DNA of 64,000 nucleotides, from NCBI GenBank assembly GCA_963969395.1, contig OZ017804.1, positions 12,648,001 through 12,712,000 on the forward strand. The letters run 5' to 3'. A model generated the notes under the pieces. The model searched no databases. It saw only the letters and a program-made list of their open reading frames with translations, and was not told where the DNA came from. The translations under genes and the position numbers were made by a program. Source of the DNA: Pseudoscleropodium purum. Its lineage: Eukaryota; Streptophyta; Bryopsida; Hypnales; Brachytheciaceae. Shown here in pieces: positions 13,444 to 24,585 of this stretch. Each line of letters starts with the position of its first letter. The first letter of the stretch is position 1.

Positions 13444-14804
13444 CTCCCACTTTGAAAGTGGTCAAAGGCACGAAGCCCCATCTTCTCAATGAAGCTTTGG
13501 TGTTGTGGCTTCCCAAGGGCCTTGGTCAGCACATCAGCAACCATAGCTTGGGTAGGCACATACTTGAGCTCAATCACCTCATCCTCCACTTGTTCATGAA
13601 TGAAATGGTGGCGCACATCAATATGCTTCGTCCGAGAGTGATGGGTGGGATTTTTGGCTAAAGCAATGGCCCCTTGGTTGTCACACTAGATGGGTGTGCT
13701 CCCCTCTTGCGCAAGACCAACATCAGCCAAGAGCTGCCTTAGCCAAATGGCCTCCTTCGTGGCTTGGCTCATGGCCATGTACTCGGCCTCCGTTGTAGAA
13801 AGAGCTATGGTGGGCTGCCTCTTGGAATTCCAAGTAATGGCACCCAATCCAAGCTTAAACACGTAGCCGGTGGTGGATCTCCTATCCCCTTCATCACCCG
13901 CCCAATCCGCATCATAATACCCATGCAAAGTCACATGGGCACCTCCAAGTTGCAACTCCATGCCAAGTGTGCCTTGAAGGTACCTCATCACCCTCTTTAC
14001 CGCTGCCCAATGTATTGGGCCATACTTGGACATGTGTTGACTCACAACACTCACCGGAAAGGCCAAATCAGGCCTTGTGGCTACCATGGCATACATCAAG
14101 CACCCAACCGCTGCCTTGTAAGGCACACCTTGCATTTCAGCCCTCACCTCCTCGAATTCTTCATCGGTGAGCTTGGGCAACTTTGCATGCGTGTCAAGTG
14201 GTGTACCTATGGCTTTGCACCCCTCCATGTTGAACCGCTTGAGAATCTCTTCAAAGTACTTGCGATGGCTCATGGTGATGGTGTGGGCAGCTCTATTCCT
14301 CTTGAACTCCACTCCAAGGCAATACTTCAACTCTCCAAGGTCGGTCATCTCATACTCCTTCTTGAGCATCGCCTTCACTTCAAGCATCTTGGGCATACTA
14401 CTTGCAAGGAGGATCAGATCATCCACATAGAGGATCACAATCACCAAATGCTCATGACTTTGCAAGGTGTACAAAGAGTGATCAGTGTGGCCTCTTCGAA
14501 ATCCCTTCCTCACAAACATGCCATCAATATCTCGATACCAAACTCTCCCCGATTGCTTCAACCCGGGGAGTGCCTTCTTCAACTTGCACTTCAAATGCTT
14601 TTGGCCTTCTTGCACAAAGCCTTGGGGCTGATCCATGTAGATGACCTCCTCCAACTTGGGGTTGAGAAAAGCCGTCTTCACATCCATTTGGTGCATCTCC
14701 AAGTCCATGGCTGCCCCAAGAGTCACAATGCACCGAATGGTGCTAAACTTGGCAACGAGGGCAAAGGTCTCATTGAAGTCCTCCCCTTCCACTTGGGAAA
14801 ACCC
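13404..14804 (-). pseudogene. Copia pol, RT C-terminal part and RNase H
   Basis: Reads ARGFSQVEGEDFNETFALVAK from the nested insertion point, then the RT active-site box YVDDLILLAS (about 14425) and the copia block LDTHAKLP/VGCLMYAM. The RNase H part contains DADWAGDEGDRRSTTGYVF and TTEAEYMAMSQATKEAIWLR. A TAG stop at about 13686 precedes CDNQGAIALAKNP, and the frame then continues to the LTR (KHIDVRHHFIHEQV). The upstream half of RT lies on the far side of the nested element, at 18085-18250. Confidence 0.9.
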
Positions 14805-15065
14805 CCTAGTGTCGCAGCTTAAAATTTTGATTTTCTTAGTATACACCAAAATAGGAACGGAAACTAGTCATTAGGGAACCGGATCCGATTAGGTGGAGAA
14901 GGAAAACTCAAAATTAGCACGGAACGTGAAGTAGTGGGCCTCTTGGATTTAATCCGGTCAGGAGTAACTATCAACGGAAACGGAATGCAACACGGATTAG
15001 GTCTAGGACCGGATTATGATGGTGAACCGGATTCATGATGACCAAACCAGAAAGGGTCCAGAGAC

Positions 15066-15072
15066 TATATAA
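15066..15072 (+). promoter_or_regulatory. TATA box of the 3.27-kb element
   Basis: TATATAA lies about 170 bases before the ATG at 15239 and is preserved in copy 2 at 30767. A second TATATAA at about 17048 in the 3' part may drive another transcript. Confidence 0.6.
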
Positions 15073-15238
15073 GGAGGAGCCTTCACTATTGCACCCCCTT
15101 TTAGAAACTCGACCTTGAGTGCGCGTGGTTGAGTTTTTGCGTTTGTGTGCTGCAGGCTTTGATTCCAGTTGAGATCGGAGAGAGAACGTGAGGAATGGGA
15201 CGTGCGGCTAGGAGAGAGTGAGATAGATTGGAGTAGGA

Positions 15239-16897
15239 ATGCCGCCGCTACGTAGGTCGAGACCAGCGAGTCCCTCTGGAGGCGAGGTGAAGCTCCGGAA
15301 AGTCATTCTGGTTATTTCCTCCACAGAGCCGGAAAAGTCTCAACTCATGGAGGATCTCACCTCTATGGGTTGCCTAGGGTTTGCAGAGAAACCCTGGGGT
15401 TTTAGGGAGGAGAGAATGGTCAAGGAACTCCTCGGCAAACTGTCCAACCAATTTGACAACACCGTGAGAGGAACTCCCATCCGCTGGAACGAGGGAATGT
15501 GGAGAGGTGTTTACGGTTTCTGGGCAGGAGGGTTAGGAATGGCAAACCAGAAGGATGAGTTTGTCCGAGGCAAGTTCCAGGGAGCCGTCAATCCGAAGGA
15601 CGGGTACGTGGTCGAGGATTGCGTGGATGACCGACACCGTCGGCTTCTGCAGTTCTTGGTTCCGGTCCTTCACCCAGAAAAGCCGACCAGGGTGACGATC
15701 ACCCTGGGCAATACGATTTTCGGTGCCCTAAGTGGTACTCGGAAAGTGGACTGGGCACGGATCATTTCCAATCTCGTGGCCCAGCTCATTAGTAGAGTTG
15801 GGAAGAAAAGGGCCACTCCAGTGTGCCCTTACCTCTTCCACCTCTATCGGGAAAACCAAGTCCTCACCGACGCGGAGGAGAAGGTGTGGAGGACTCAAGA
15901 AGTCCTCCTGAAGTATGGAGAGTCGGAAACGGATGACGAGGCCGAATCCGATTCCGGGTCAGACCGGGAGTCAAGCGAGGAAGAGGAGGAGCCGATGCCG
16001 CCCATCAAGCGACAGAAGTTGACGCCTCCCCACAAGCGCGGGACGCCTCCCGGTCACGACAAACCGGCCCCGGAAGAGAGACCGGAAGCCGAGAAGACCG
16101 TTTCCGGGGAAGACACGGAAATGCAAGATCCGTTCAACGGCCTCATCAACCTCCTCTGCAACATCAGGGCGGATTGGGAGGTCAAGCACAGGACGCTTTC
16201 GGCGATCGGAAAGTTGGTAGATGCGCCAATGGACAGTAAGTTGGCGGAACAGGTGGCGGAGTGCATCACCAATCCGGAAGAGACTCGGAAACAGGAAGCG
16301 GAGATCCGCCGGTTGTAGAAGGAGGTGGACACCCTGAAGGCAACTCTCTTTGCCTATCGGGAAGACGTGACGGCCACCCGAGAGATGGCGGAAGAGACTC
16401 GGAAGATAGCCGAGCATATCAAGGCGACCCTGGGAGAGACCGGAACGGCCGCCGCCAAAGCAAAGCTCTTCGACGAGAAGATCCACGAAGAGAAGAAACT
16501 ATCCGGTTTCCGGATGGTTCGGATTCTCACCGACTTTGCTGAGCAGGTGGAGACGGCGATGGTGGAGGGGCGGAAGGCTGCGGACCGGATTGAGGAAAGC
16601 AGCCGGAAGCTGACTAGAGCAACGTGCTCCAAGGGGATACATCTTTCGGACATATCGCTACCGGATATCTCTCCGGACGCGACCATTCCGAAGGATAGGA
16701 AGGATTGGACTCCCGAGTCCAAGAAGTCTGCACGGAATGAGACTCCGGGCACGAGACCGGATATTACAATCGACTTGGAGTCTTCATCCGGATCTAACCC
16801 TGGGGAGGGGGAACGGAACCGGAACTTGAGTGAAGTCTTCGAGCAGTTGGTTCCGGAGAGCAGAAGCCTGACAGTAGGATCTAGGATTGTAGAGTAG
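15239..16897 (+). pseudogene. Gag-like/plant transposon protein of the 3.27-kb element, with one nonsense codon
   Basis: Same protein as in copy 2 (30940-32601), but split by a single TAG at 16316-16318 where copy 2 has CAG (Gln). Otherwise it is collinear over 552 codons. The N-terminal half (about residues 35-200) is globular, with WNEGMWRGVY and VTITLGNTIFGAL. The middle is acidic (SDSGSDRESSEEEEE), the next part is a predicted coiled coil (residues about 320-460, rich in Glu/Lys/Ala), and the tail is Ser/Pro-rich. It resembles the N-terminal domain of 'putative plant transposon protein' families, but I cannot confirm this. Confidence 0.75.
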
Positions 16898-18084
16898 ATA
16901 GGATTTTGATTTCAGTTAGGAGTAGGAGCAGATCCGGATCCGGATCCGGCTCAACAGTATTAGGTTAGCCGGAAGTTAGATTAGGGTGGCGGCGGACCCC
17001 CACGGGTTTTCCGCTCCTTTTTGTGCTTTTAGGATTTTTACATTTGGTATATAAATCGGTTCCTGCGATGGGAACTGGGAGTCTTCATTTTGCAAATTTC
17101 TTGTGCCTTCCCCTTCTCCTCGTTGTATGTCTCTCTCCAGCGCGACAAGATTGTATGATGTGGAGTTAGGATAGTACGAGCTGGTTTGCGAGTGATTTCT
17201 CCCCTTGGTGTTCCTTTTCCGATCCTAGGTGCATGTGAGTAGGTATCTAAGAGTTGGGAGTGAACTTAGTTCCTCAGCACATCTAGAGTTTGAGATTCCA
17301 GGTGAGAAAGCCGTTGTTAGACTAGGCGGGTAGGGAGGGATTCCTTAGCTGCGCTAGAACTCCCGGGTGGGAAATCCGGTCGAGTATCCGATCTCCTGTG
17401 AGGTCTCGCCACCCGTGTGGGTAAACGGAAGAACTTTAGTTGATGTTGGAACGGACGAGTACACTTGTAACCACCTGTCTTCGTACGGATTGGAAGTAGC
17501 ATCAAGGTCGTTGTAGTATGAGAGGGTCGAGTGTGGGGTCTTTGTGTGACCTACAACCCGGATTGCTATCTGGGTTGTTGTGAAGGACCAAACCGGATCC
17601 GGATTAGCTTAGGAGTTTAGGAAGTAGGACAGTGGGTCTTCAGCCACTATAAGTCACGGAAGGAGTGGTGGGCCTACCACTCTCAAAATTAAGCGGCGAC
17701 CCCTCTGATGGTGAAACAGAGGCAAAACCAAACCGGATAGGATTACGGATACATGATGACCATCCGGACCGGATTGGTCAGGACGGATTTCCAGGACCGG
17801 AAGTTGTAAAGATCCTGGGATTTCGATATTTGCACAGACCGGATAGTTAGTAGGACCGGAAGAAGGAGTAATCCGGTCTATAGTTATCTGGTGTGGTGGT
17901 ATTTCTGGTTCTAGATCTAGGACCGGAAAGTAAGATTGGGATACTGACTGAGCTTAACTGCTTAATAGAGCTAGATACTTCACAGGATCTCGTGGGTTCG
18001 ATCTTTAGAGTCACTTAGTTATACTCTAGAGCGATTTTTGTGAGTATAATGGGGAATTTACCTGCCCTGTGCTGCGACACCTAG

Positions 18085-20793
18085 CAACCAATCTTGCCTT
18101 CTACCTCACAATGTGACCCAAAGCATCCCTTTTGGTAGAAAAAACCCACTTACAACTCACACTTGATCTCTTGGGAGGGAGGGCTGCAAGCTCCCATGTC
18201 CCTTTGTCAATGAGGGCCTTGTACTCCTCTTGCATGGCCACCTCCCACTTGCTTGCATCTTTGCAACGCAACACCTCTCCAAGAGTGGATGGATCTCCAA
18301 GGAAAGTCACATTGGCTTGTTCTTCTTGTTGTCGGGGAAGAATGTGATTCAGCCACCAATCTCCAAGGGGCTTGCGGGTCCTCGTTGGATAACATGGCTC
18401 CTCTGTGCCTTGATCTTCCTCACCAATGGGCTGATCTTGCTCCTCATAGGGCTGATCATGCTCTTGCTCCCTTGGTGAAGTGTTTGGAGGAGCCGCCGCT
18501 GATCTCTTCACTTGAGGTGTGGTCACCTTCTTCTTGGGCTCCATAAAGTCCTCATCTTCAACACCTTGCTCTTCATCTTCATCTTCTATGTGAACTCTTG
18601 GAGTTGTGCCCACCTTTTGGGCTGGTCCTCCATTGCTCCCACTTGGGCTCATCTCCAAGAGTTTGGGATCAACTCCTCCATCCTCCAAAAAGGTCACATC
18701 TCGGCACTTGATGATGGCCTTGGTCTCCACATTCATCAGCCTATAAGCCTTGGTTCCCTCACAATAACCAAGGAAAAGGCACTTGATGCCCTTGGGATCC
18801 AATTTCGTCCTCTTGGCACTTGGAACCAATGCATAGGCAATACACCCAAAGGTGCGCATGTGAGACACATGGGGCCTTGTCCCACTCCAAGCTTCTTGCG
18901 GTGTCTTGCTTGTCAACGCTTGGGTGGGGCACCGGTTCCTCATGTAAACTGCATTGGACACCGCCTCCCTCCAAAGCTCAAGCTTCAAACCTTGGCCATA
19001 AATCATGGCCCTTGCCATCTCCACAATGGTACGATTCGCACGCTTCGCTATGCCGTTTTGTTGAGGGGTGGAGGGTGCGGAAGTGTGGTGCTCAATGCCA
19101 TGGGCCTTCAAGTACGCCTCAAAGGCCTTGGACACATACTCCCCTCCATTATCCGACCGCAGCACCTTCACCTTGCAATCCGATTGAGCCTCCACGAGGG
19201 CCTTCCAAGTCTCAAAACGCCCAAACACCTCATTCTTGCACTTCAACATATACACCCAAATCTTGTGAGAGAAATCATCAATGAAGGTCACAAAATACCT
19301 TGCTCCTCCTATGGATGTGGTCTTCATCGGCCTGCACACATCCGAATGCACAAGCTGCAATGGCTTGGTGGCGCGCGTTGCCCCATCCTTGGGGAAGGGC
19401 TGCCTTGCTTGTTTGCCCTCAATGCACCCCTTGCACACCATAGAACTCCAATCATGCTTGCAAGAAGAGAGGTTCAGACCCTTCACCATGTGTTGGAGGC
19501 TCTTCATGCTCTTCACATTCAAGTGCCCAAGCCTCCTATGCCAAAGCTCCACAAGGTCTTTATGGGCTGATCCGTGGGTAACACACGCCATGGAAGTGCC
19601 ATTCACCTTGGTGAAATGGAGGTGGTACAAGTTGCCCTCACGAGGGGCTGATGCAATCAAAACTCCACTTGGTGAACGCACCACACACCCCACCATGTTG
19701 AAATGCACTTTCAAACCTCCCAAAGACAATTTGCTCACCGAAAACAAGTTGGCATGCAACTTAGGGACATGGAGCACCTCTTGGATTTGGATCCTCTTGG
19801 TCTTCCCCTTCACTTGCACCTCCACAAGGATCTCCCCCATGCTAAGGGCCTCCACCATGCCATTGTCTTCCAAATAAATCTTCTTCCCCGAAATGGGCTG
19901 ATACGTGTAGAAGGCATCTCGATGGCTGGTCATATGTTGCATGGCCCCTGAGTCCACAATCCAAGTGAACATGTTGGCCTTCTCCCCTCCTCCATTGGCT
20001 GCAAAGGCAAAACCCTCTTCTTCCTCCTCTTTGGAAGCTTGGTGTGCACTCTCCTTGTCCTTGCCTTGGCTGATCTTGCAATGCCTTGCAATATGGCCCG
20101 GTTTGCCACACTTAAAGCACGTCCTTGTCTCCTTGAACGCCTTGGTGTTGCCACCTTTTCCATATCTTGAGACAAGCGCTGATCCCTTCCCTTGGGCCTC
20201 ATTCTCCTTGCGCTTGGTCACCTCATGCATCAAGCGTGCGATTACAAACTCCATGGTCAGCTCCTTGGTGGGCCTCGTCTCCAATGCGGTGATGAGGAAC
20301 TCATAAGACGATGGCAAGCTTGCCAACAAGGTCATCACCACATCTCCCTCGGTCACGGGCGCCTCCAAACAAGCCAATTCATCCGCAAGAGCCTTAACCT
20401 TGTTGACGTGATCCAACAAATCGTCCTCCTCTTGCATCTTACTAGTGAAGAACTTGCGACGAAGAAATAGGAGGTTGGAGAGGCTCTTGGTCTCATGGAT
20501 GTTGCAAAGGGTGGTCCACGCTTGGGCTGGTCCCTTGCAATGGCGAATGTGTGCAATTTGGCGATCCACAAGGTTGATGGCAATGAGAGCAAAAGCCTTC
20601 TTCTCCTTCCTCTCTCCCATGCCTTCTTGGTCTTTGGGTCCGCATCTTCACTTGGGGGCTCCTCACTCCCATCCATCACGGCCCACAAGTCCTTCTCCGC
20701 AAGGATCATCTCCATCTTGAACTTCCACATGCCAAAGTTCTCTCCATCAAACTTGTCGATGGTGCACACGCCCTCTCCTCCACTGGATGTCAT
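18085..20793 (-). pseudogene. Copia gag-protease-integrase-RT N-terminal part
   Basis: Starts at an ATG (20793, or 20820 in the same frame) with the gag motif DKFDGENFGMWKFKMEMIL. A 2-base insertion near 20612-20616 shifts the frame, which resumes as RKEKKAFALIAINLVDRQI. Then follow the CCHC knuckle CFKCGKPGHIARHC (about 20125), the protease WIVDSGAMQHMTSH (about 19950), the integrase zinc motif HRRLGHLN...CKGCIEGK, and the integrase core (HSDVCRPM, FVTFIDDFS, LRSDNGGEY). The RT start is GTWELAALPPKRSSVSCKWVF. A TAG at 18101 precedes the insertion point, where a Tyr would be expected. Confidence 0.92.
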
Positions 20794-20882
20794 GGTGACG
20801 CAGCTCCCACTCGTACGCAAAGGCTGAAGGGTCTTCTTTTGCTGGTGTCGGCTGGCAGCTGATACAAGTGGTCACAGAGGAA

Positions 20883-20887
<5 letters not shown>

Positions 20888-20931
<44 letters not shown>
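20888..20931. repeat. 44-base poly(T) tract in the copia leader
   Basis: An uninterrupted T run on plus, which is poly(A) in the element's sense. It lies between the 5' LTR side and gag, and next to the copy of the palindrome at 20846. Such a tract may mark where foreign cDNA was joined to the element. Confidence 0.9.
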
Positions 20932-21546
20932 CCAATCATCCAATCAGCCCTAAAGGGAGGCTACTACTTACAATCAACACCTCAAGGGCAACAATGGCCT
21001 CCAACACCCCTAGTTGGATCACCCAAACTCCAAAGTAGCCTACTAGCCTCTCAATAGCTCCACAAGGCTCACAAGGACACAACTCAACCCTCAATGGATG
21101 GCAAATTCCACTCCTTTGCCTCACTCACTCACAAGGGCACAAATCAGCCCTCAATGGATAGCAAATACCTCAAGCAACCCAAAGGTGCTTCCAAGCCTCA
21201 CAGAAGACTCTCACTAGATTGCAATTGCCACAATCACAATCAACAATGCACCCAAATGCATAATCAGCCCTCAATGGGCTCTCAATGTACTCTTCTAAGC
21301 ACAAACTCAAACTAGGAGCATGCAACCAGCCCTCACAAGGTGTGATTACTACCATAAGCAATCTCTCACCCAAAATGCACTCAAAACCTCATAGACCAAC
21401 CAACAAAAGCCCCAAATAACTCACACCAGATGGTTTGTAGGTGAATAAAACACAAAACGCTGATTGCTCCTCCAAGCTCCAAGATCGTCTCCAAATGATA
21501 TGAAATTCTCCCTCAAGCGCAACTTCAAGTGCGTGGGCCCATAACC

Positions 21547-21802
21547 TATTGAGATTTACAAAGTCATATATGAGAGAAAGGCTTTACTTAGATGGTAGAA
21601 CGACAACAAAGCCACATGAGCGGGCGCAACTTAAGCTAGAAGCCTTTCCTAGTTATCCACAAACCATATGGGATAACTAACTACATTGGGCTGCCTTTGA
21701 CTACGAGCAATACCCATTGACTCTAACATTAACTAAGTGTCTAAAGCTACTCCTAAGGCTAACTGTACATGGTCTACGCTAGTATGTACAGAATCTCTAA
21801 CA
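21547..21802 (-). repeat. Copia 5' LTR
   Basis: 256 bp. It is followed inward (minus strand) by GGTTATGGGCCCACGC, a possible primer binding site that does not look like the usual plant initiator-Met site. Confidence 0.92.
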
Positions 21803-22799
21803 CCTCCCTCCTACTCTTGAATGTGCAAGCGAAGAACTTTTGTCGTATAGACCTCGTGTCCTCCCAGGGAAACGTCTGGCAGCATCTGAGCTTACAGCAC
21901 TTCTGTGAGCTGACCTTACGTACCTCCGTCTCCGAGGTCTTCATTTGCAGCCTGGATTGGCTTTTATGATCCTTGGGAATCACCCTTCTGCGCACAGAGC
22001 GGTATGGATTCCTCGGTACCCCTTGCATTCCGTTATCGTTCGACTCATTCAATAGAGCAGCCTCTGAGCAGAGCGTGACAATTTCAGATAGTAGCCTTCC
22101 ACCCTCCAACCTTGTGTGTGTGAGCCTCCAACGCATGGTTGTCATTTGCATTTCGTCATTGTCCGATACGAACATGACCCCGACATCCGTGTCGCCCAGG
22201 ACGCCATCATCGTAGGCCTCATCTGGTAGGCAGACTTGGATCATGGCTCTTCCGAGAACCGAGAAGTCGTCATTGAGAAGTTCACAGTATTTATTTCTCT
22301 AGAGCGGTCTATCTGGGATTGGAAGCCCAGCTTGCACTCCATCCGGATGGCCATTATCTCCACTTTGAGTATCAGCTCTAAACGCGTCCGAATGATCCAT
22401 GCTATCAGCAACACTTGTGTCGGACACGGCAGTGCCAGAGGTACTGTAACCATGAACATCGCGGTGATCCTCTGCAGACCCGCGGTTGTCATCGTCGGAC
22501 GAATAGAGCCTATCATCTCACTCGTCTTCATCTGATGCAGTAGGAAGTACTCATTGTGTTCCCGGATCACATAATTCTACTTGTACATCGTTCAAACTCC
22601 CACCACTCTCGTAGTTACCATCGACTTGAGCCTGTATGAAATGGGTCGCAGGTTCTCCTGTCGGCTGGCAGCCGACAACCTTGGTTATTGGGACGGAGGT
22701 CTCGATTGGTCTGACCTTATAACCACTCCAGAGTATTTTGAATCCAACACAACGTTTGAGTGTCATGAATTCAGGAATCTCGCAATAAGCACTCTGATC

Positions 22800-23270
22800 C
22801 TAGAAATCATCGACGACGTGCAATAGCTTCACAACGAGGAAGAAGCTGTGTGGAACGCGAAAGCCTTTCCAGTAACCCTTCGGAGAGCATTGTACAATTG
22901 TACCTACACCAGCATACAGCAGATCCGTGCCCATAGTCTGCAGTAGTGAGACATCCATATTGATAGTGAGTGACAAGAATTGTTGTATGGGTTTTTCATC
23001 TGTGACCACTTGTATCGGCTGCCGGCTGACACCAGCAGAAGAAGACCCTTCAAACTCTGCATGGGGATAGATGTTCTTTGCCTCCCACACGATTGACATT
23101 CCCGAGCAGTGTCGCAGGAACACCATGTCTCCCTCAGGAAATGAAAGAGGCATATCGAGGTTATTTGGAACGTCTAGGACATGAACACGTACGAGGTAGG
23201 GATCGCGACTCACCACCCTTTCTACAACTGCCCTTCCGGAGTAGTATAATCCTTCCAGTGTAAGAGCCAC
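22800..23270 (-). CDS. Unrecognised protein of the palindrome-marked block
   Basis: A 156-residue open frame with GRAVVERVVSRDPYLVRVHV and GDMVFLRHCSGMSIVWEA, followed by a region in which the palindrome at 23014 is itself read through (SRQPIQVV). The frame ends HVVDDF. Codon use looks coding in the first ~85 residues. A BAH-like or other chromatin-reader fold is conceivable, but nothing visible proves it. It may be the 5' exon of the transposase-like gene downstream, since it lies on the same strand and another short frame (MTLKRCVGFKILWSG) follows at 22766. The start is uncertain. Confidence 0.4.
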   Translation of the reverse strand: MALTLEGLYYSGRAVVERVVSRDPYLVRVHVLDVPNNLDMPLSFPEGDMVFLRHCSGMSIVWEAKNIYPHAEFEGSSSAGVSRQPIQVVTDEKPIQQFLSLTINMDVSLLQTMGTDLLYAGVGTIVQCSPKGYWKGFRVPHSFFLVVKLLHVVDDF

Positions 23271-23279
23271 AACAACTCC

Positions 23280-24585
23280 CTTCTACATTTTCAATCTTCC
23301 CGAGCCTCCATTTTTCGTGAATGCCTCAATAGGACTTGCACCCGATGTCCAGTCATCAGATCCACTCATGATTTGAAATCGGAGTCAGAACCCACAATGT
23401 CGGAATCTCTGTCAGACCCGTGATGACCTTATCGGCTGGCAACCGATACGTCTGTGTACCTGGTGCTTCACGACCTTCCTGGTACAGAAATTGGTATCGG
23501 CTGGTAGCCGATACCACTGTCCGTACGGTCAAGCATAGAGGCAGGACCGTACAGCTAGAACTTTGGGGATCATGCACGAAGCTAGATTTTGCGCTTCCTA
23601 TGATCTAAGCACTGTCCACAGATGCTCTGACCAGTAAAAATAATGAAATGGAAACACATGTGCAACCGAATAGGAAATCCTGAACCTTTGTCAAGCAACT
23701 AATTTCCGAGAATGCTCCTGACTACTACTGCAATTCAAATGTAGCTTGGAGCAATTCAAATCCTATTGCAAATCCTACATAAGCCTAAACGCCAAATAAC
23801 AACTATCGAAGAGCACTTCCTGAACCCGAAGACTACTCAATGCTGCACTGAACTGAGGTCTACTGAATTCCCTGTCACGTTGCATCCCTCATAAACATTC
23901 CACAACAAGCTATTGCAATTCCCTGACGGTTTTTGGACGCTCTGAGTGCGTGTGTGGGGCAAATGAAAATGAAAATGGAAGTCCTCCAAGATCTGATCCT
24001 AGGTGAGTAAGCCTGAAACTGAATTTGGCGCCTGAAATTTGAATCTGGAAGAGGATGAAGTTGTGGTGATTACAAGAGAGACAAGTCTGTGCATCGGGAG
24101 ATCGTGTTGGGAAACGTACGCATCTCTACAATGAGTGTTCGTAACTTCCATGTACTTTGCTGGATGTGGAGTACATGCTAATGGATGAAAACCTACGATG
24201 GATGAAATTTATGGAAGAACGGACTCGGTTTGTCATGATTGCGCCTACTAGCTGGCAACCGAGGGTTTAGGGGGTATATACCCCTAGCCACTTTCATTTT
24301 CTCTCATTTGCCATTTGCGTCTCCTACTCTCTCTCTGTCACTCACTCTCACTCTCACTCACTCTCACTCACTCTTAGCTTCACTCACTCTCACTCTGCCA
24401 TTCTCCCTCCTTCAGTTCGGCTTGCAGCTGACATCCCCTCGCAAAGCAAAGTAGCAGCTGATACATCTTAGCGTAGCGATACGCATTTCTGGCCAGCCGA
24501 CAGTGAAGGAGAGTGAGGCAAGCGTGCTTTTTCAGCAGCCGACAAGTCATCTTCAGCAACCGATAAGCGACAGAGTCCATTGGCG
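23280..24585. promoter_or_regulatory. Divergent intergenic region with palindromes and half-sites
   Basis: Separates the minus-strand genes from the plus-strand genes of the block. It contains full palindromes at 23430 and 23495, a degenerate one at about 24247, a CT-rich (CTCACT)n stretch at 24325-24400, and half-sites CAGCTGACA, CAGCTGATA, CAGCCGACA, CAGCAGCCGACA and CAGCAACCGATA between 24425 and 24565. It is a likely shared promoter; the CT-rich tract could be a 5' UTR. Confidence 0.45.
24325..24400. repeat. CTCACT microsatellite
   Basis: Imperfect repeats of CTCACT/CTCTCT just upstream of the plus-strand gene start at 24586. Pyrimidine-rich tracts of this kind are common in plant promoters and 5' leaders. 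Confidence 0.75.

Larger units (their letters stand above)
14810..18079 (+). mobile_element. 3.27-kb TIR element, copy 1, inserted in the copia RT
   Basis: Ends TGTCGCAGC...GCTGCGACA form a 9-bp terminal inverted repeat. CCTAG at 14805-14809 and 18080-18084 is a 5-bp target duplication, and excision in silico restores the RT frame (ARLVARGFSQ). Neither end repeats inside, so there are no LTRs, although TG...CA ends with a 5-bp duplication resemble an integrase product. Both non-coding flanks are packed with ACCGGAT/ATCCGGT motifs in both orientations, like the subterminal repeats of DNA transposons. It is close to identical to the copy at 30513-33784. The family is not recognised. Confidence 0.9.
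13188..21802 (-). mobile_element. Ty1/copia LTR retrotransposon carrying a nested 3.27-kb element
   Basis: Two 256-bp LTRs (13188-13443 and 21547-21802) differ at five positions by my count. Target duplications CCTCC lie at 13183-13187 and 21803-21807. In element orientation the LTR starts TGTTAGAGATTC and ends CTCAATA, so it ends in TA rather than the usual CA. A purine-rich tract AAAGTGGGAG abuts the 3' LTR. The gene order Gag, zinc knuckle, protease, integrase, RT, RNase H is that of copia. It inserted in the exon of the transposase-like gene: joining the flanks restores an open frame reading SRREVAYVV. Gag has a frameshift and pol has two TAG stops, so this copy is not autonomous. Confidence 0.95.
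10597..22570 (-). pseudogene. DDE/RNase H-fold transposase-like protein, interrupted by a copia element
   Basis: Reading minus from about 22570: an acidic Ser/Asp-rich region, then a Cys-rich segment (KCCKLRCCQTFPWEDTRSIR). The copia insertion follows, then the frame resumes exactly at 13182 (ITLANIDVCENAWYIIHGVS). The core has three spaced acidic motifs: IIHDKMDTTKT (about 12324), LQLDNSAKDNKNR (about 11935) and VGHTHEDIDAHFSYLSK (about 11820). These are typical of the widespread family whose Asp/Glu triad sits in an RNase H-like fold (I believe the DUF7869 group; not checked). The C-terminal part runs to 10597. In-frame stops lie near 22545 (TGA), 22303 (TAG), 12447 (TGA) and 11407 (TAG). 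Palindromes at 12754 and 12666 lie in a gap that is probably an intron. Non-functional in this copy. Confidence 0.65.

Noticed and set aside
13764..14822. 352-residue open frame on plus
   Set aside because: It is the antisense of the copia RT/RNase H coding strand and has no domain of its own.
15971..16486. 171-residue minus frame within the 3.27-kb element
   Set aside because: Antisense shadow of the gag-like ORF; a matching shadow recurs in copy 2.
18512..19570. 352-residue open frame on plus
   Set aside because: Antisense of the copia integrase region; the composition mirrors the real minus-strand gene.
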